NCBI GenBank assembly: GCA_020832285.1 | Contig: JAFIFB010000034.1 | Span: 1-64,000, forward strand | Reading direction: 5' to 3' | Origin: Balneolaceae bacterium | GTDB lineage: Bacteria; Bacteroidota; Rhodothermia; Balneolales; Balneolaceae | DNA length: 64,000 nt | The notes under the pieces: generated by a model | The model's input: only the letters and a program-made list of their open reading frames with translations | Told to the model about the DNA's origin: nothing | Database searches by the model: none | Part shown: piece by piece, positions 1 to 10,090 of the stretch | How the letters are laid out: each line of letters starts with the position of its first letter | How positions within the stretch are numbered: the first letter of the stretch is position 1 | Position numbers and translations under genes: made by a program

Positions 1-13
1 ATAGAATCACACC

Positions 14-241
14 ATGAAAACTCTGCTTAAACTTCGATCTTTATTTGCTTTAACTATCATCTCCCTGCTTGTCGGTTGTGCCGGAATCACCGAAGCCAAT
101 CTGTCCGAAACCGACCAAGATTTTGATCAGGCAAACGAATCACCGGTAATCCATCAGGAACTTCCAGGGTTCTTTAACGGCGGCGATCAGGAAGACATTA
201 TCGATGTGCGGCCAAGAGATCGTTACGAAGGACGCGAATAA
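14..241 (+). CDS. small putative lipoprotein (75 aa)
   Basis: ORF with lipobox-like signal peptide LTIISLLVGCAG followed by an acidic tail; family not recognised. Confidence 0.5.
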   Translation: MKTLLKLRSLFALTIISLLVGCAGITEANLSETDQDFDQANESPVIHQELPGFFNGGDQEDIIDVRPRDRYEGRE

Positions 242-310
242 TATTTCTTAGAATCAAAGTTCTTTAAAAAATTCTTTATTTTGAGTGTTATCTCTTTAAA
301 CATTTAAGAC

Positions 311-3300
311 ATGATGCTCAGTAACTCTTTTTACAAAGTTTTAGCATTATCTTTTGTCTGCCTGAACTTTGCAAATACGGTCTTTTCCCAATCATCTGCA
401 GAAGAAAACAGAGAAAGTTTTGAAAACTGGCTGTCAGTTACTGAGCAAGTACATTTACAGGAAACTGAAACCGCCTCTTTAGTTTATGACAGGCTGAGTG
501 AAGAATTCTTTAAGTTATATCGTTTAAAGGGAGATTTAATTTATTTGAATTTTTCTTTACATGAAGCCGGACGGTCAAAAAGATCAGAAATCGTTGCCCG
601 ATTAGATGAAAGCGAAGTTTTAGCTGTATCAGATATCCTGCTAAAGCTTGATGAAGGGTATGTTAGGCCTGACTATTATGAAGAGCAACCATTCATGCCG
701 GAAAATATCTATCATTTTCTTGGGTTTTCAATTCCTGCTGAATATGAGGATCAGGCATTAAATTTGCTGGATTACTGGGCAGGTCAATTACCTGGTGTTT
801 ACCGGTCTGATTTCCTGAAGGCAAGCTTTCAAGCTCAGGCACTGGTCATTGGATACTTTCGGCTGGGTGAATATTCGAAAGCATTTGAAATAGGGCAATA
901 CCTTACAGACTCACACCCTTTTCCTGCTTCATTGTTTACGTTGAATCTGTTTGAAACAATAGCTTATTCAGCAAGAATCAATGGATTCTATTTAAGTTCT
1001 CTAGAAGTTTATCAGGACATTCTACTTGAAACTGCTGAAGTTTTAGATAATAAAAATGATTATCTCACTATCCGGATGGATTATGCTAATACTCTTTTTC
1101 GGATTGGAAATGTAAATCAGTCTTTGCTAGAGTATGAATATATTTACCGGGATATTGATGAATTGCGTGACCCAAGATATCGATCTGCCCTGTTTAATAA
1201 TCTCGCCATTAGCTATCTAAATACAGGTCGATTTGACCAGTATGTGAAATTCCAGCTAAACGCATACGATATTGCACAAGAAGAAAATGATTATGGTCAG
1301 CAACTATCCATTTTGAGAAACCTCTTCATTTTTTACAGACGCCAAAACGATACCGACCTGGCATTTAGTTACCTGAATAATGCCCTGCAACTTGCACAGG
1401 AGAATGAACTTACCGCTGACGTTGCTTCAATTCTGATTTCTCTTGGTGTTTATAAAAGAACTGTTGAAAGAAACCCTGAAACTGCTTTAACTCATTTTCA
1501 GGAAGCAGCCAATTTGTCTGAGGCAGCTAACCAGTATCAATATTTTTATAACAGTACTATTGAAATTGCCGAAACATACTATCTGCTTGAAAATTATGAT
1601 GAAGCATCCCGATATTTTCACCATGCCATCGAATTAAGTGATTCCCGAAATGATAAGAGAGGCTATCTCCAGGCAAATGTACGTTATGCCAACATGTTAT
1701 CTGAAATTCAGGATTACGAGAAAGCCCGCGAACTAATATATAGCTTTGAAACCCAAGATTTTCATCAGCTTAACTTCAATATCAGAGTTCTCGCCAATAA
1801 TGTAAAAATCCGCATTCTCTCTCACGATGGGCAATTTTCCCAGGCTGTCGATTTATCTGATTCGATTGTAGAAGAAGTAATTAACTGGCTGCGCGAAAGT
1901 TCCGACCATCAAACCGGACATATGAGAATGGATGATGAATTTTCTGAAGCTTTTCGTTTGCATTCAGAAATTATGCACCATACAGGTAATGCCGAAAATG
2001 CTCTGGCCGTAGCCGGTGACCTCAGAAACATTTCACGATCGGGTTTCTACAACAATCCACTCCTAAAATCAAAAATACTAACTGAGGAGGAGTTAATAAA
2101 AGATTATAATTTGAGCAACCGAATTCGTCAACTCCGCAGCAGCTACGCAGATGCTAATGAAGAGCAGAGAGTTTACCTTGGAAATGAGCTTCTAAATGCT
2201 ATTTCTGAGAGAAATACACTTCAAAATCGCGCCTTTCCAAATTATGAAGAAGCTGATTATAACCAAAAATTAAGTACAATAAGACGTTCTCTGCGTTCCG
2301 ACCAGACAGTTATCTTTTTTTCCATCTTCAAAAACCAGATTTTTCAGTATATGATTACCCGGTCAGGGATTGAGATGGAGGCATTCCCCAATGATAATAA
2401 ATATCTCGAATCCCTGCGAAATGCGATTGATACAATGAGCTACGGCAGTACGGATTTGACGCTGCTTCACAATCTTTATAAAACATTTTTCGAAGATAGA
2501 ATACCCGCTCGCACCAGGCACCTTTATGTGATTCCTGACGGTGAATTTTATCGACTGCCAATTGAAATTCTGCCCGTTGAGCCAGTACGGTCTGCGCGAA
2601 GCTATGGATCTTCCCGTTACCTGATTGAAAAGTACTCTGTAAGCTACATCAACACCCTTTCCGATTTAATTAAACCTGAAACATCTGAAGACAACATATT
2701 CGAATACGATCTTGCAGGATTTGGAATCAGTAATTTTTCAGAAGCTGGTCACCCGAACCTGCCTGATCTTCCATTTAGTCCCACCGAAATTACTCTAAGT
2801 GCAGAAAAACTGGATAGATTTTCAAACAAAACTTTTTTTCTGGATAGTGAAAGCACAGAATCAAATTTCAGATATATTGCAGGCAACACTAAAATATTGC
2901 ACCTCGCCACACACAGTAAAGTAAATGACGAAAATCCTCTTTTTTCTTCGCTATACTTATATCGTGAAATAAATCCGTTATCGTCAGTTTCGTCCGGTAG
3001 TCAAACCGTAGAAAATATTACAACAGATAATGATGGTATCATACATGCTTATGAACTTTTCGATATGAACCTTAATGCTGATTTGGTTTTTCTAAGTTCA
3101 TGTGAATCGGGTGCAGGAGGATATCTGCAAGGAGCCGGCATCCTTGGCTTTTCAAGAGCCTTTTCTTATGCGGGTGCTAAAAGCCTCTCGATGAATTTGT
3201 GGCCAGTGAGAGATCAAACCGCGACAGAAATTTCTCTTCGGTTTTATGAAGCATTAAATGAAGGCCAGAATAAAGCCGAGGCTTTAAAAACTGCCCGAAT

Positions 3301-3496
3301 ATCTTATCTCAATAACAACAATAGCGATCCATACCTCTGGGGAGGTTTTGTACTCTACGGTGACATTTCACCTCCAATAGACAGCCAATCTGATTTCATC
3401 ACCTTTTTGTTGCCCGGCAGTTTATTTATTGCAGGACTAATAATGATTGTTTTTGTCTTCTACCACAAAAGGACAATCATGGCTTTGGCTTTTTAA
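311..3496 (+). CDS. TPR-repeat CHAT domain protein with N-terminal signal peptide and C-terminal TM helix
   Basis: TPR-rich middle; CHAT catalytic motifs HLATHSKVNDENPLFSSLYL (His) and LVFLSSCESGAGGYLQGAGILGFSRAFSYAGAKSL (Cys); signal peptide MMLSNSFYKVLALSFVCLNFANTVFSQ; terminal hydrophobic helix FITFLLPGSLFIAGLIMIVFVFYHKR. Confidence 0.88.
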   Translation: MMLSNSFYKVLALSFVCLNFANTVFSQSSAEENRESFENWLSVTEQVHLQETETASLVYDRLSEEFFKLYRLKGDLIYLNFSLHEAGRSKRSEIVARLDESEVLAVSDILLKLDEGYVRPDYYEEQPFMPENIYHFLGFSIPAEYEDQALNLLDYWAGQLPGVYRSDFLKASFQAQALVIGYFRLGEYSKAFEIGQYLTDSHPFPASLFTLNLFETIAYSARINGFYLSSLEVYQDILLETAEVLDNKNDYLTIRMDYANTLFRIGNVNQSLLEYEYIYRDIDELRDPRYRSALFNNLAISYLNTGRFDQYVKFQLNAYDIAQEENDYGQQLSILRNLFIFYRRQNDTDLAFSYLNNALQLAQENELTADVASILISLGVYKRTVERNPETALTHFQEAANLSEAANQYQYFYNSTIEIAETYYLLENYDEASRYFHHAIELSDSRNDKRGYLQANVRYANMLSEIQDYEKARELIYSFETQDFHQLNFNIRVLANNVKIRILSHDGQFSQAVDLSDSIVEEVINWLRESSDHQTGHMRMDDEFSEAFRLHSEIMHHTGNAENALAVAGDLRNISRSGFYNNPLLKSKILTEEELIKDYNLSNRIRQLRSSYADANEEQRVYLGNELLNAISERNTLQNRAFPNYEEADYNQKLSTIRRSLRSDQTVIFFSIFKNQIFQYMITRSGIEMEAFPNDNKYLESLRNAIDTMSYGSTDLTLLHNLYKTFFEDRIPARTRHLYVIPDGEFYRLPIEILPVEPVRSARSYGSSRYLIEKYSVSYINTLSDLIKPETSEDNIFEYDLAGFGISNFSEAGHPNLPDLPFSPTEITLSAEKLDRFSNKTFFLDSESTESNFRYIAGNTKILHLATHSKVNDENPLFSSLYLYREINPLSSVSSGSQTVENITTDNDGIIHAYELFDMNLNADLVFLSSCESGAGGYLQGAGILGFSRAFSYAGAKSLSMNLWPVRDQTATEISLRFYEALNEGQNKAEALKTARISYLNNNNSDPYLWGGFVLYGDISPPIDSQSDFITFLLPGSLFIAGLIMIVFVFYHKRTIMALAF

Positions 3497-3736
3497 CTCT
3501 TCTGCGTAACTAAGCGAGAAACTAAAAAACAAAAAGATCCACATCATTGAACCGGAGCCCTTCATTCTCTCTTGATCACGCAGACTCACACTGATTTTTA
3601 AAAGACTTCACACCACTTAAAGAACCATCCAAGCCGATAATCCTGATCCTAACCTGCATTTCGTTTCACAGAATTTTCAGAAAAGCCTCTATAGAAAATT
3701 CCAAAATTAAATAAAGAACCCAAAGCAGTAGATATA

Positions 3737-3776
3737 AAAAACCCGGACTCAATTATGTTTGATGTCCGGGTTTGGT
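3737..3776 (-). terminator. Rho-independent-type terminator
   Basis: aaaaaacccggac...gtccgggttt hairpin followed by a T-run on the minus strand, just downstream of the 3806-4558 gene. Confidence 0.65.
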
Positions 3777-3805
3777 TAATTAATCAAGACCTTTATTTCA
3801 ATATC

Positions 3806-4558
3806 TCAAAAGTTTGCTAATGTTTGTTTTGCCATCCGGCTGAAAGCACCGTCTAACTCAATCACTTTTTTAATGTTTTCTTCTGCCTCATTCATCATAC
3901 CAAGGTGGATTTGTGTATTAGCCAGGTACCATGTGCTCTTTTCAAGATTTTGAAAGTCAATATTTTCGATAGTCGTAACCGAATCAAACACATCAAGTGC
4001 ATTTGAGAATTCACCTGAATTGTAAAGAACTGCTCCTTCAACCATCAAAAGGTCAACTTTTTGGTATTCACTCAAGTCATCCATAGCAGAAGCCAGTTCC
4101 AGTTGATTCAGAGCTTTATCCAGATCGCCGGCAGCTGAATAAGTAAATGCCCGCTGTAGATGGTTTTCAAAAAGGGAAAGATCTTCAGCTGACCGTTCAA
4201 TTTCATATTCAATCATTGCAATGGGTGAAATTCCATTGGCAGAATCTGAAGAAGTAAAAATATTAAAGAGAATTAACATTCCTATAATCAAAGCTGAAGC
4301 GGCTGCCAAATAAGGTTTGAATGCATTAATACCAGATCTGCTGCCCAGCCTGAAAATTGTAAATGTTTTTTTGGATTCGGAATTAAAAGCTCCATCCTGC
4401 CCCATTTTCTTCAATGTGGCAAGCGTAGTCAGATAATCAAGATCATCCGGACTACCCAATAATTTTGACCATAAATGATCTTTTTCAGAATCAGATAGAT
4501 TCCCATCCAAAAACTCGTGAATGTTATCTGTGATGTTATTTGTATTGTTGGTGGTCAT
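3806..4558 (-). CDS. single-TM protein with TPR-like C-terminal region, anti-sigma-factor-like architecture
   Basis: short cytoplasmic N-terminus (IHEFLDGNLSDSEKDHLWSKL), TM helix YLAAASALIIGMLILFNIF, TPR-like repeats after it. Confidence 0.55.
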   Translation of the reverse strand: MTTNNTNNITDNIHEFLDGNLSDSEKDHLWSKLLGSPDDLDYLTTLATLKKMGQDGAFNSESKKTFTIFRLGSRSGINAFKPYLAAASALIIGMLILFNIFTSSDSANGISPIAMIEYEIERSAEDLSLFENHLQRAFTYSAAGDLDKALNQLELASAMDDLSEYQKVDLLMVEGAVLYNSGEFSNALDVFDSVTTIENIDFQNLEKSTWYLANTQIHLGMMNEAEENIKKVIELDGAFSRMAKQTLANF

Positions 4559-5168
4559 GGCTTAGGTGATTTGGCAGAGATTTTTCTGCTAAGTGGTTAT
4601 TAATCTCACGGATAGTACCCATTAAATACGATTTCTCGAATGGCTTTTGTATATACGCATTGATTCTCGAGGAAATGCATTCCTGGCGAACATCTTCATA
4701 ATTATTTGTGGTTAAGGCAATAATTGGCGTATTGGTATAGTCTTCAATTTCACGAATATTTTTAGTGGCTTCAAAACCGTCCATTCCTCTCCCAAGATTG
4801 ATATCCATTAAAATGATATCATAGCTTTCCTCTTTAACCTGTTTCAAAGCTACTTCAGCATTTTCAACACTGACAACATCAAAATCATTTTTCAGAAATA
4901 TGGAAACAAGCAAACGAATTTGCGGGCTGTCTTCCACATGCAACAATTTTGGTTTTTTCAGGGAAGCTTTTTTATTCAATTCCTTTGATCTGCTTACCAG
5001 GGACATTCCACTTTTTCCACGCTTTCGAATAGAACCCAACTTTTTTAGTTCACAGGGATTGAGATATTTTTCAAAAGACGATGGAAAATCTAAAGAATGA
5101 GCGGCCGAACCATCCATATAGTTATAAGAAAATGCCTTTGGAAACAATACACAGGTTTTCATGATCAT
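4536..5168 (-). CDS. response regulator receiver-domain protein
   Basis: receiver motifs KLLHVEDSPQIRLLVSIFL, DIILMDINLGRGMDGFEATKNIR, PIIALTT, YIQKPF; no output domain; unusual ~70-aa N-terminal extension. Confidence 0.85.
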   Translation of the reverse strand: MIMKTCVLFPKAFSYNYMDGSAAHSLDFPSSFEKYLNPCELKKLGSIRKRGKSGMSLVSRSKELNKKASLKKPKLLHVEDSPQIRLLVSIFLKNDFDVVSVENAEVALKQVKEESYDIILMDINLGRGMDGFEATKNIREIEDYTNTPIIALTTNNYEDVRQECISSRINAYIQKPFEKSYLMGTIREINNHLAEKSLPNHLSHDHQQYK

Positions 5169-5515
5169 AATATGCTACTTGGTTAAAAACATCCGTAAGT
5201 AAAGGATTGATATCACCGTATTACACCCTTATGATGCTTCAGAAAACCAATTGTTACAGCATTTCCGGAAAAAATTTCGCTTCTATGTATTAATTATTTC
5301 TAATAAAAAATAAAATAAGTTCGTTAGCATCTGTAACCTCAATCTCACCAAGAAGATAATTTTTGTGTTATAACCTGCTGTTCTATTTAATACTGCCTGG
5401 TCAAAGATAAAACGTCGAGTAAGTCATCGGGCGAGTTTTTCAAAAAAATGGACCACTTAAGATGATTGGGATGAATCCGGATTGACTCGATTGATGACTC
5501 TTCCACACTGAAAGA

Positions 5516-5647
5516 ATGAAAACGATTAATGATGCAGCAACAAAATTTTTAGAAAGCCGAACAATTGCTGTTGCCGGGGTTTCTTCAAAAGGAGATTCGG
5601 CAACCAATATTATCTACATTAACGGAACGCAAATTCCTTATAACTGA
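5516..5647 (+). pseudogene. truncated CoA-binding domain protein (N-terminal remnant, 43 codons)
   Basis: translation MKTINDAATKFLESRTIAVAGVSSKGDSATNIIYINGTQIPYN* resembles the start of CoA-binding (PF13380-type) proteins and then stops. Confidence 0.55.
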
Positions 5648-5676
5648 TTTGCGTTGCTTTAATTTCGCTGATATTC

Positions 5677-6663
5677 ATGATTTTACGAAGAAAAAGGCTG
5701 CTCTTTTTTACTCTTCCTGCCGTAACGATTTTATCTGTCTGGCTCTATTTTATGCATTCCACAGCATCGTGGGAACTGTTCCGGGATAACTGGTATATGA
5801 CCCTTGTGATGATTTTCGGATCATTCATAGCCGGGGCCAGCTCAGAGGGTGGTGGTGCTATAGCCTATCCCGTTATGACACTTTTGTTTAATATTGATCC
5901 GGATGTAGCCCGAAATTTTAGTTTTGCCATACAAAGTATTGGAATGACATTCGCTTCGATATGGATCATCACGTCAGGAATTAAAATTGAAAAAAACTAT
6001 CTGCTGCTGGCCGGTTTTGGAGGCTTTGTCGGAATAATTTTAGGCACAATCTATATTACTCCGCTTATCAAACCAGATTTTGCCAAAATGATGTTCGTTT
6101 CATTCTGGCTCAGCTTTGGCATTGCACTCTGGATTGTAAACTTTGTGAACACCCGCAAGACCCGGCAAAAACTCCCTGTATTAAGCGTTTATCAAAAATC
6201 CGAATTGCTCCTTGTTGGTATTGCAGGTGGAATATTTAGCTCGGTTTTGGGCAACGGTTTAGACATTTGCACCTTCTCTTTCGTTGTGATTAAATACGGG
6301 CTTTCTGAAAAGATTGCCACACCCACTTCTGTAATTTTAATGGCATCGAATGCCATTGCAGGGTTTATTTTGCACACCTTTTTCCTTGATACCATGCAAC
6401 CGGAGGCTATAAATTACTGGCTGGTTTGTATTCCTGTAGTAATTTTCGGAGCACCTCTCGGTGCTTTTGTTATCAATCGGATTGGCAGAAAAAAAATCGC
6501 GCTTCTGCTGATTCTCATCATTATTACACAATTTTTTACAGCGCTCTATGTAATTCGGCCCGGTCTGCAGCTGGGACTGTTTTCACTGGTAATATTTTTA
6601 ACCGGAATGATTCTCTTTTTTGTGCTCACCAGAACAAATCATCACTCCAAAAAAACATTATAA
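5677..6663 (+). CDS. sulfite exporter TauE/SafE family protein
   Basis: multi-TM; FGSFIAGASSEGGGAIAYPVMTLLFNIDP and the later half repeat GIAGGIFSSVLGNGLDICTF. Confidence 0.8.
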   Translation: MILRRKRLLFFTLPAVTILSVWLYFMHSTASWELFRDNWYMTLVMIFGSFIAGASSEGGGAIAYPVMTLLFNIDPDVARNFSFAIQSIGMTFASIWIITSGIKIEKNYLLLAGFGGFVGIILGTIYITPLIKPDFAKMMFVSFWLSFGIALWIVNFVNTRKTRQKLPVLSVYQKSELLLVGIAGGIFSSVLGNGLDICTFSFVVIKYGLSEKIATPTSVILMASNAIAGFILHTFFLDTMQPEAINYWLVCIPVVIFGAPLGAFVINRIGRKKIALLLILIIITQFFTALYVIRPGLQLGLFSLVIFLTGMILFFVLTRTNHHSKKTL

Positions 6664-6681
6664 ATTACGATAAGCCAGTCT

Positions 6682-7464
6682 TCAAATGGTAATGTCACCA
6701 GTTAAGTATGTAACAGCATGTCCGCCAATTTCAACTCGCTGCCCTTTCTGAATACAGTGCAGCTCACCACCACGCATGGATATCTGTCGTGCTTTTAGTT
6801 TTACTTTATCGAGACGCCTGGCCCAAAACGGGGTTAAAATGGAATGAGCAGAACCGGTAACATGATCTTCCGGAACCCCGACAGCGGGTGCAAAAAAACG
6901 GCTGACAAAATCAAAACCGGGATCATCTGCAGGTGCTGTTATGATTACTCCTCTCACTTCCATCCGTTTCAAAATGATCAGGTCGGGCTTGATATTTTTT
7001 ACAGTCTGTTCATCCTGAAGAAGCACCAGCAGGTCGGTATTCACTCCGGTAAACAGCGGTATCACCCCAATCGCTTCGGGCAGCAGTTTAGGTACCGGAA
7101 TTGGTTCAGGTGGTCTGGATGGAAAATTCATCCAATACATCTTACTGTTTTTAGTAACTGTCAGTTCTCCGCCCTTAGAATGAAACACTACCTTCGACCC
7201 CATAAAACCGAGATGTTCATAAAGTACATGTGCCGATGCAAGTGTGGCATGACCACAAAGATCCACCTCGGTTTCCGGTGTGAACCAGCGTATGCGAAAA
7301 GATCCATCTTCATTTTTTACAAAAAAAGCCGTTTCCGAAAGGTTATTCTCGGCAGCAATCTTCTGCATAATCTCCTCATCCAGCCATTCATCAAGAGGTA
7401 CAATCGCGGCAGGGTTGCCTTTAAATACTGAGTTGGTGAATGCGTCTGCCTGGAATATTTTCAT
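6682..7464 (-). CDS. PhzF family isomerase
   Basis: MKIFQADAFTNSVFKGNPAAIVPL, AAENNLSETAFFV, IRWFTPETEVDLCGHATLASAHVL. Confidence 0.92.
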   Translation of the reverse strand: MKIFQADAFTNSVFKGNPAAIVPLDEWLDEEIMQKIAAENNLSETAFFVKNEDGSFRIRWFTPETEVDLCGHATLASAHVLYEHLGFMGSKVVFHSKGGELTVTKNSKMYWMNFPSRPPEPIPVPKLLPEAIGVIPLFTGVNTDLLVLLQDEQTVKNIKPDLIILKRMEVRGVIITAPADDPGFDFVSRFFAPAVGVPEDHVTGSAHSILTPFWARRLDKVKLKARQISMRGGELHCIQKGQRVEIGGHAVTYLTGDITI

Positions 7465-7590
7465 GTCTGCAATTCGATAAGTTATTTTTTCTAAAGGTAA
7501 TAAATCTGAACATTGCTTGCTGACTCAGCCTCTTGAACACTAAATGGATTGGCGGTACTATTTTCTAAAAAAGTTCACGAACTTTAAAGT

Positions 7591-9996
7591 ATGAAGAAAA
7601 TGATGTTACATCCTCAGAATACTCATACAAAAATCGGTTATGATTCTATCCGTGAAGCAGCCCTGCGAAAAGCTTTCACACCGTACGGCAGGGAATTTCT
7701 GAATAGGCTCTCACCATCCACCGACCGAAATGAGGTGCAATACAGGCTTTCTCTATCCTCGGAATGGATGAAGCTGCTCCAGAGCGGATCAAACCACCCG
7801 TTAACCGTGCTGGAAGATGTAAGTGATGCACTGGACGAAAGCCGGATTGAAGGAAACATGCTTACACTCGATGATTTTATAGTTGTGTTGCAAAATGCAC
7901 GTTTGGCAAGGATCATCAAACATTTTTTTTCAAGAAATGAGGAGGAATATCCTTCACTTCAGCAAATTGTAAATAGGCTGATTAATATCAGACCACTTGA
8001 AGAAGCAATCCAGAAAGTGGTGACCGACCGCGGTGAACTGCGTGATGATGCCAGCCCTGAACTGAAAAAAATTCGCAACCGCATCAACCGGGAAAAAGAA
8101 CGGCTGCGCAGTACTATCCAGCGGGTAATGAAACGGGCGGCCAGAGACGGAATGACCTCAGACGAAGGTGCAACGATACGCAGCGGACGTATGGTTATTC
8201 CTATACAAGCGGAATTCAAGCGGAAACTGGAAGGTTTTGTTCATGACGTATCATCGAGCGGGCAAACCGTTTATATTGAACCGGTAGAGGCGCTACAGAT
8301 CAACAATGATATTCGCCAGCTTGAATCAGAAGAAAATCGCGAAATAGAGCGAATCATTCGAAAATTGACCTCAGAAGTTCGAAAGTATGCCGATAATCTG
8401 CTTACCAATACTAACGAAATTGCCATACTTGATGCGATTCACTGCCGGGTAAGTCTCGGACTGGAGCTGGACGGTGCTATTCCTGTAATCTCTGAGGACC
8501 AGAACATCAACCTGATAAACGCAAAGAACCCGAACCTTCTGCTTAAAAACCGGTCAGCCAAAGAGCCGGAACCGGTTATACCGCTCAACCTGGAACTTTC
8601 CGCATCAGAATTGGGCCTGATCATCACTGGTCCCAATGCGGGTGGAAAATCTGTAGCAATGAAAACAGCGGGATTGCTCAATTTCATGCTGCAGTCTGGA
8701 TTTCCGATTCCTGTTCAGCCCGATTCACACCTGCCCGTTTTAAGCGGCCTCTTTGTGGATGTGGGCGATGATCAGTCGATCGAAAACGATCTGAGCACGT
8801 TCTCTTCCCGTTTGCAGTGGATGCGAAAAACACTCGAAAAAATTCAGCCCGGATCACTGATATTGATCGATGAAGCTGGTTCAGGAACCGATCCCGAAGA
8901 GGGTGGCGCACTTTTCCAGGCATTTGTGGAAGAGTTGATCGAACGTGATTGCAGGGTGATTGTGACCACACATCACGGATCGCTGAAAGTTTTTGCCCAT
9001 GAGCACGATCGGGTCGTAAACGGAGCGATGGAGTTTAATCAGGAAAACCTGGAACCGACTTATAAATTCAAAAAGGGTGTTCCCGGAAGCAGTTATGCAT
9101 TTGAGATTGCTGACCGGATGAATCTCCCTTCCGGCCTGATGAATCGTGCACGAAACCTGCTGGGCGAGAGCCGTGACAAGATGGGTGAACTTCTGGTTTC
9201 ACTGGAACAAAAAATGCAGGAAGCACAGCATCAAATAACAGACTACAACAAGCGTCTGCACGAACTGGAAAAGCGGGAAAGAGTGATTCAGGAGCAAACC
9301 TCTAACATCGAGAACAAAAGGAATCAGATTCTTGAAAAAGCGTATCGCGAAGCGGGAGATATTTTAAAAAATGCCAATCGCCGCATTGAAGAAGCCGTGG
9401 AGAAAGTGGTCCAGGAAGGGCGTCAGGATAAAGATAAGATAAAAGAAGCCCGCCGAAGCATTGAAGATGCTAAAAAAGAGATTCGAACCGGACAGCGTGA
9501 AATTGAAGAAGAAACCGAAGAAACTATTTATCGCAGCAAAGAACCACCCACAATGGGCGATTACGTATTGATCGGTGAAAGCAATACCGCAGGTGAACTG
9601 GTGGATATTTCCGGCAAAAATGCCACGGTTCTCATGAACGGTATGAAGGTAAAAGCCAAACTAAAAAAACTGGTAAAAACCTCCCCTCCCAAAAAAGAAA
9701 AAGAGAGTCGTTTTAAACGCTCTTACAGCACATCTCAGGATTTGGACCTCTCCATCAAACCATCTCTCGATCTGCGCGGGAAACGGGGTGATGAGGCGAT
9801 CAGTGAACTGACTCTGTATCTGGACAAAGCTGTTACCCGCGGAATGAAACAGGTTGAGATCATCCACGGAAAAGGGGAAGGCATTTTACAAAAACTTGTA
9901 CATGAGTATCTCGGAAAACGTAATGAAGTGAAATCGTTTGACATCGCCCCGTGGGAGAGCGGGGGAACAGGCTGTACTGTTGTGGACCTTAAGTAA
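7591..9996 (+). CDS. mutS2: endonuclease MutS2
   Basis: Walker A TGPNAGGKSVAMKT; LILIDEAGSGTDPEEGGAL; C-terminal Smr domain LDLRGKRGDEAISEL...IIHGKGEGILQK. Confidence 0.95.
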   Translation: MKKMMLHPQNTHTKIGYDSIREAALRKAFTPYGREFLNRLSPSTDRNEVQYRLSLSSEWMKLLQSGSNHPLTVLEDVSDALDESRIEGNMLTLDDFIVVLQNARLARIIKHFFSRNEEEYPSLQQIVNRLINIRPLEEAIQKVVTDRGELRDDASPELKKIRNRINREKERLRSTIQRVMKRAARDGMTSDEGATIRSGRMVIPIQAEFKRKLEGFVHDVSSSGQTVYIEPVEALQINNDIRQLESEENREIERIIRKLTSEVRKYADNLLTNTNEIAILDAIHCRVSLGLELDGAIPVISEDQNINLINAKNPNLLLKNRSAKEPEPVIPLNLELSASELGLIITGPNAGGKSVAMKTAGLLNFMLQSGFPIPVQPDSHLPVLSGLFVDVGDDQSIENDLSTFSSRLQWMRKTLEKIQPGSLILIDEAGSGTDPEEGGALFQAFVEELIERDCRVIVTTHHGSLKVFAHEHDRVVNGAMEFNQENLEPTYKFKKGVPGSSYAFEIADRMNLPSGLMNRARNLLGESRDKMGELLVSLEQKMQEAQHQITDYNKRLHELEKRERVIQEQTSNIENKRNQILEKAYREAGDILKNANRRIEEAVEKVVQEGRQDKDKIKEARRSIEDAKKEIRTGQREIEEETEETIYRSKEPPTMGDYVLIGESNTAGELVDISGKNATVLMNGMKVKAKLKKLVKTSPPKKEKESRFKRSYSTSQDLDLSIKPSLDLRGKRGDEAISELTLYLDKAVTRGMKQVEIIHGKGEGILQKLVHEYLGKRNEVKSFDIAPWESGGTGCTVVDLK

Positions 9997-10090
9997 ATGC
10001 CCGAATATCAATTTAAATATGGTATACTCTATGTAATCTACTGATTTATTATATTTTATGAGCTAAATTTTGAGCCTTTAAAAAAAGGCT

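Noticed and set aside
5565-5789. 74-aa ORF upstream of tauE
   Set aside because: Overlaps the CoA-binding remnant in another frame and the tauE start; no family resemblance.
10073-10090. AGCCTTT/AAAGGCT hairpin between mutS2 and the glycosyltransferase
   Set aside because: Short, AT-rich stem; plausible weak bidirectional terminator but not strong enough to list as a feature.
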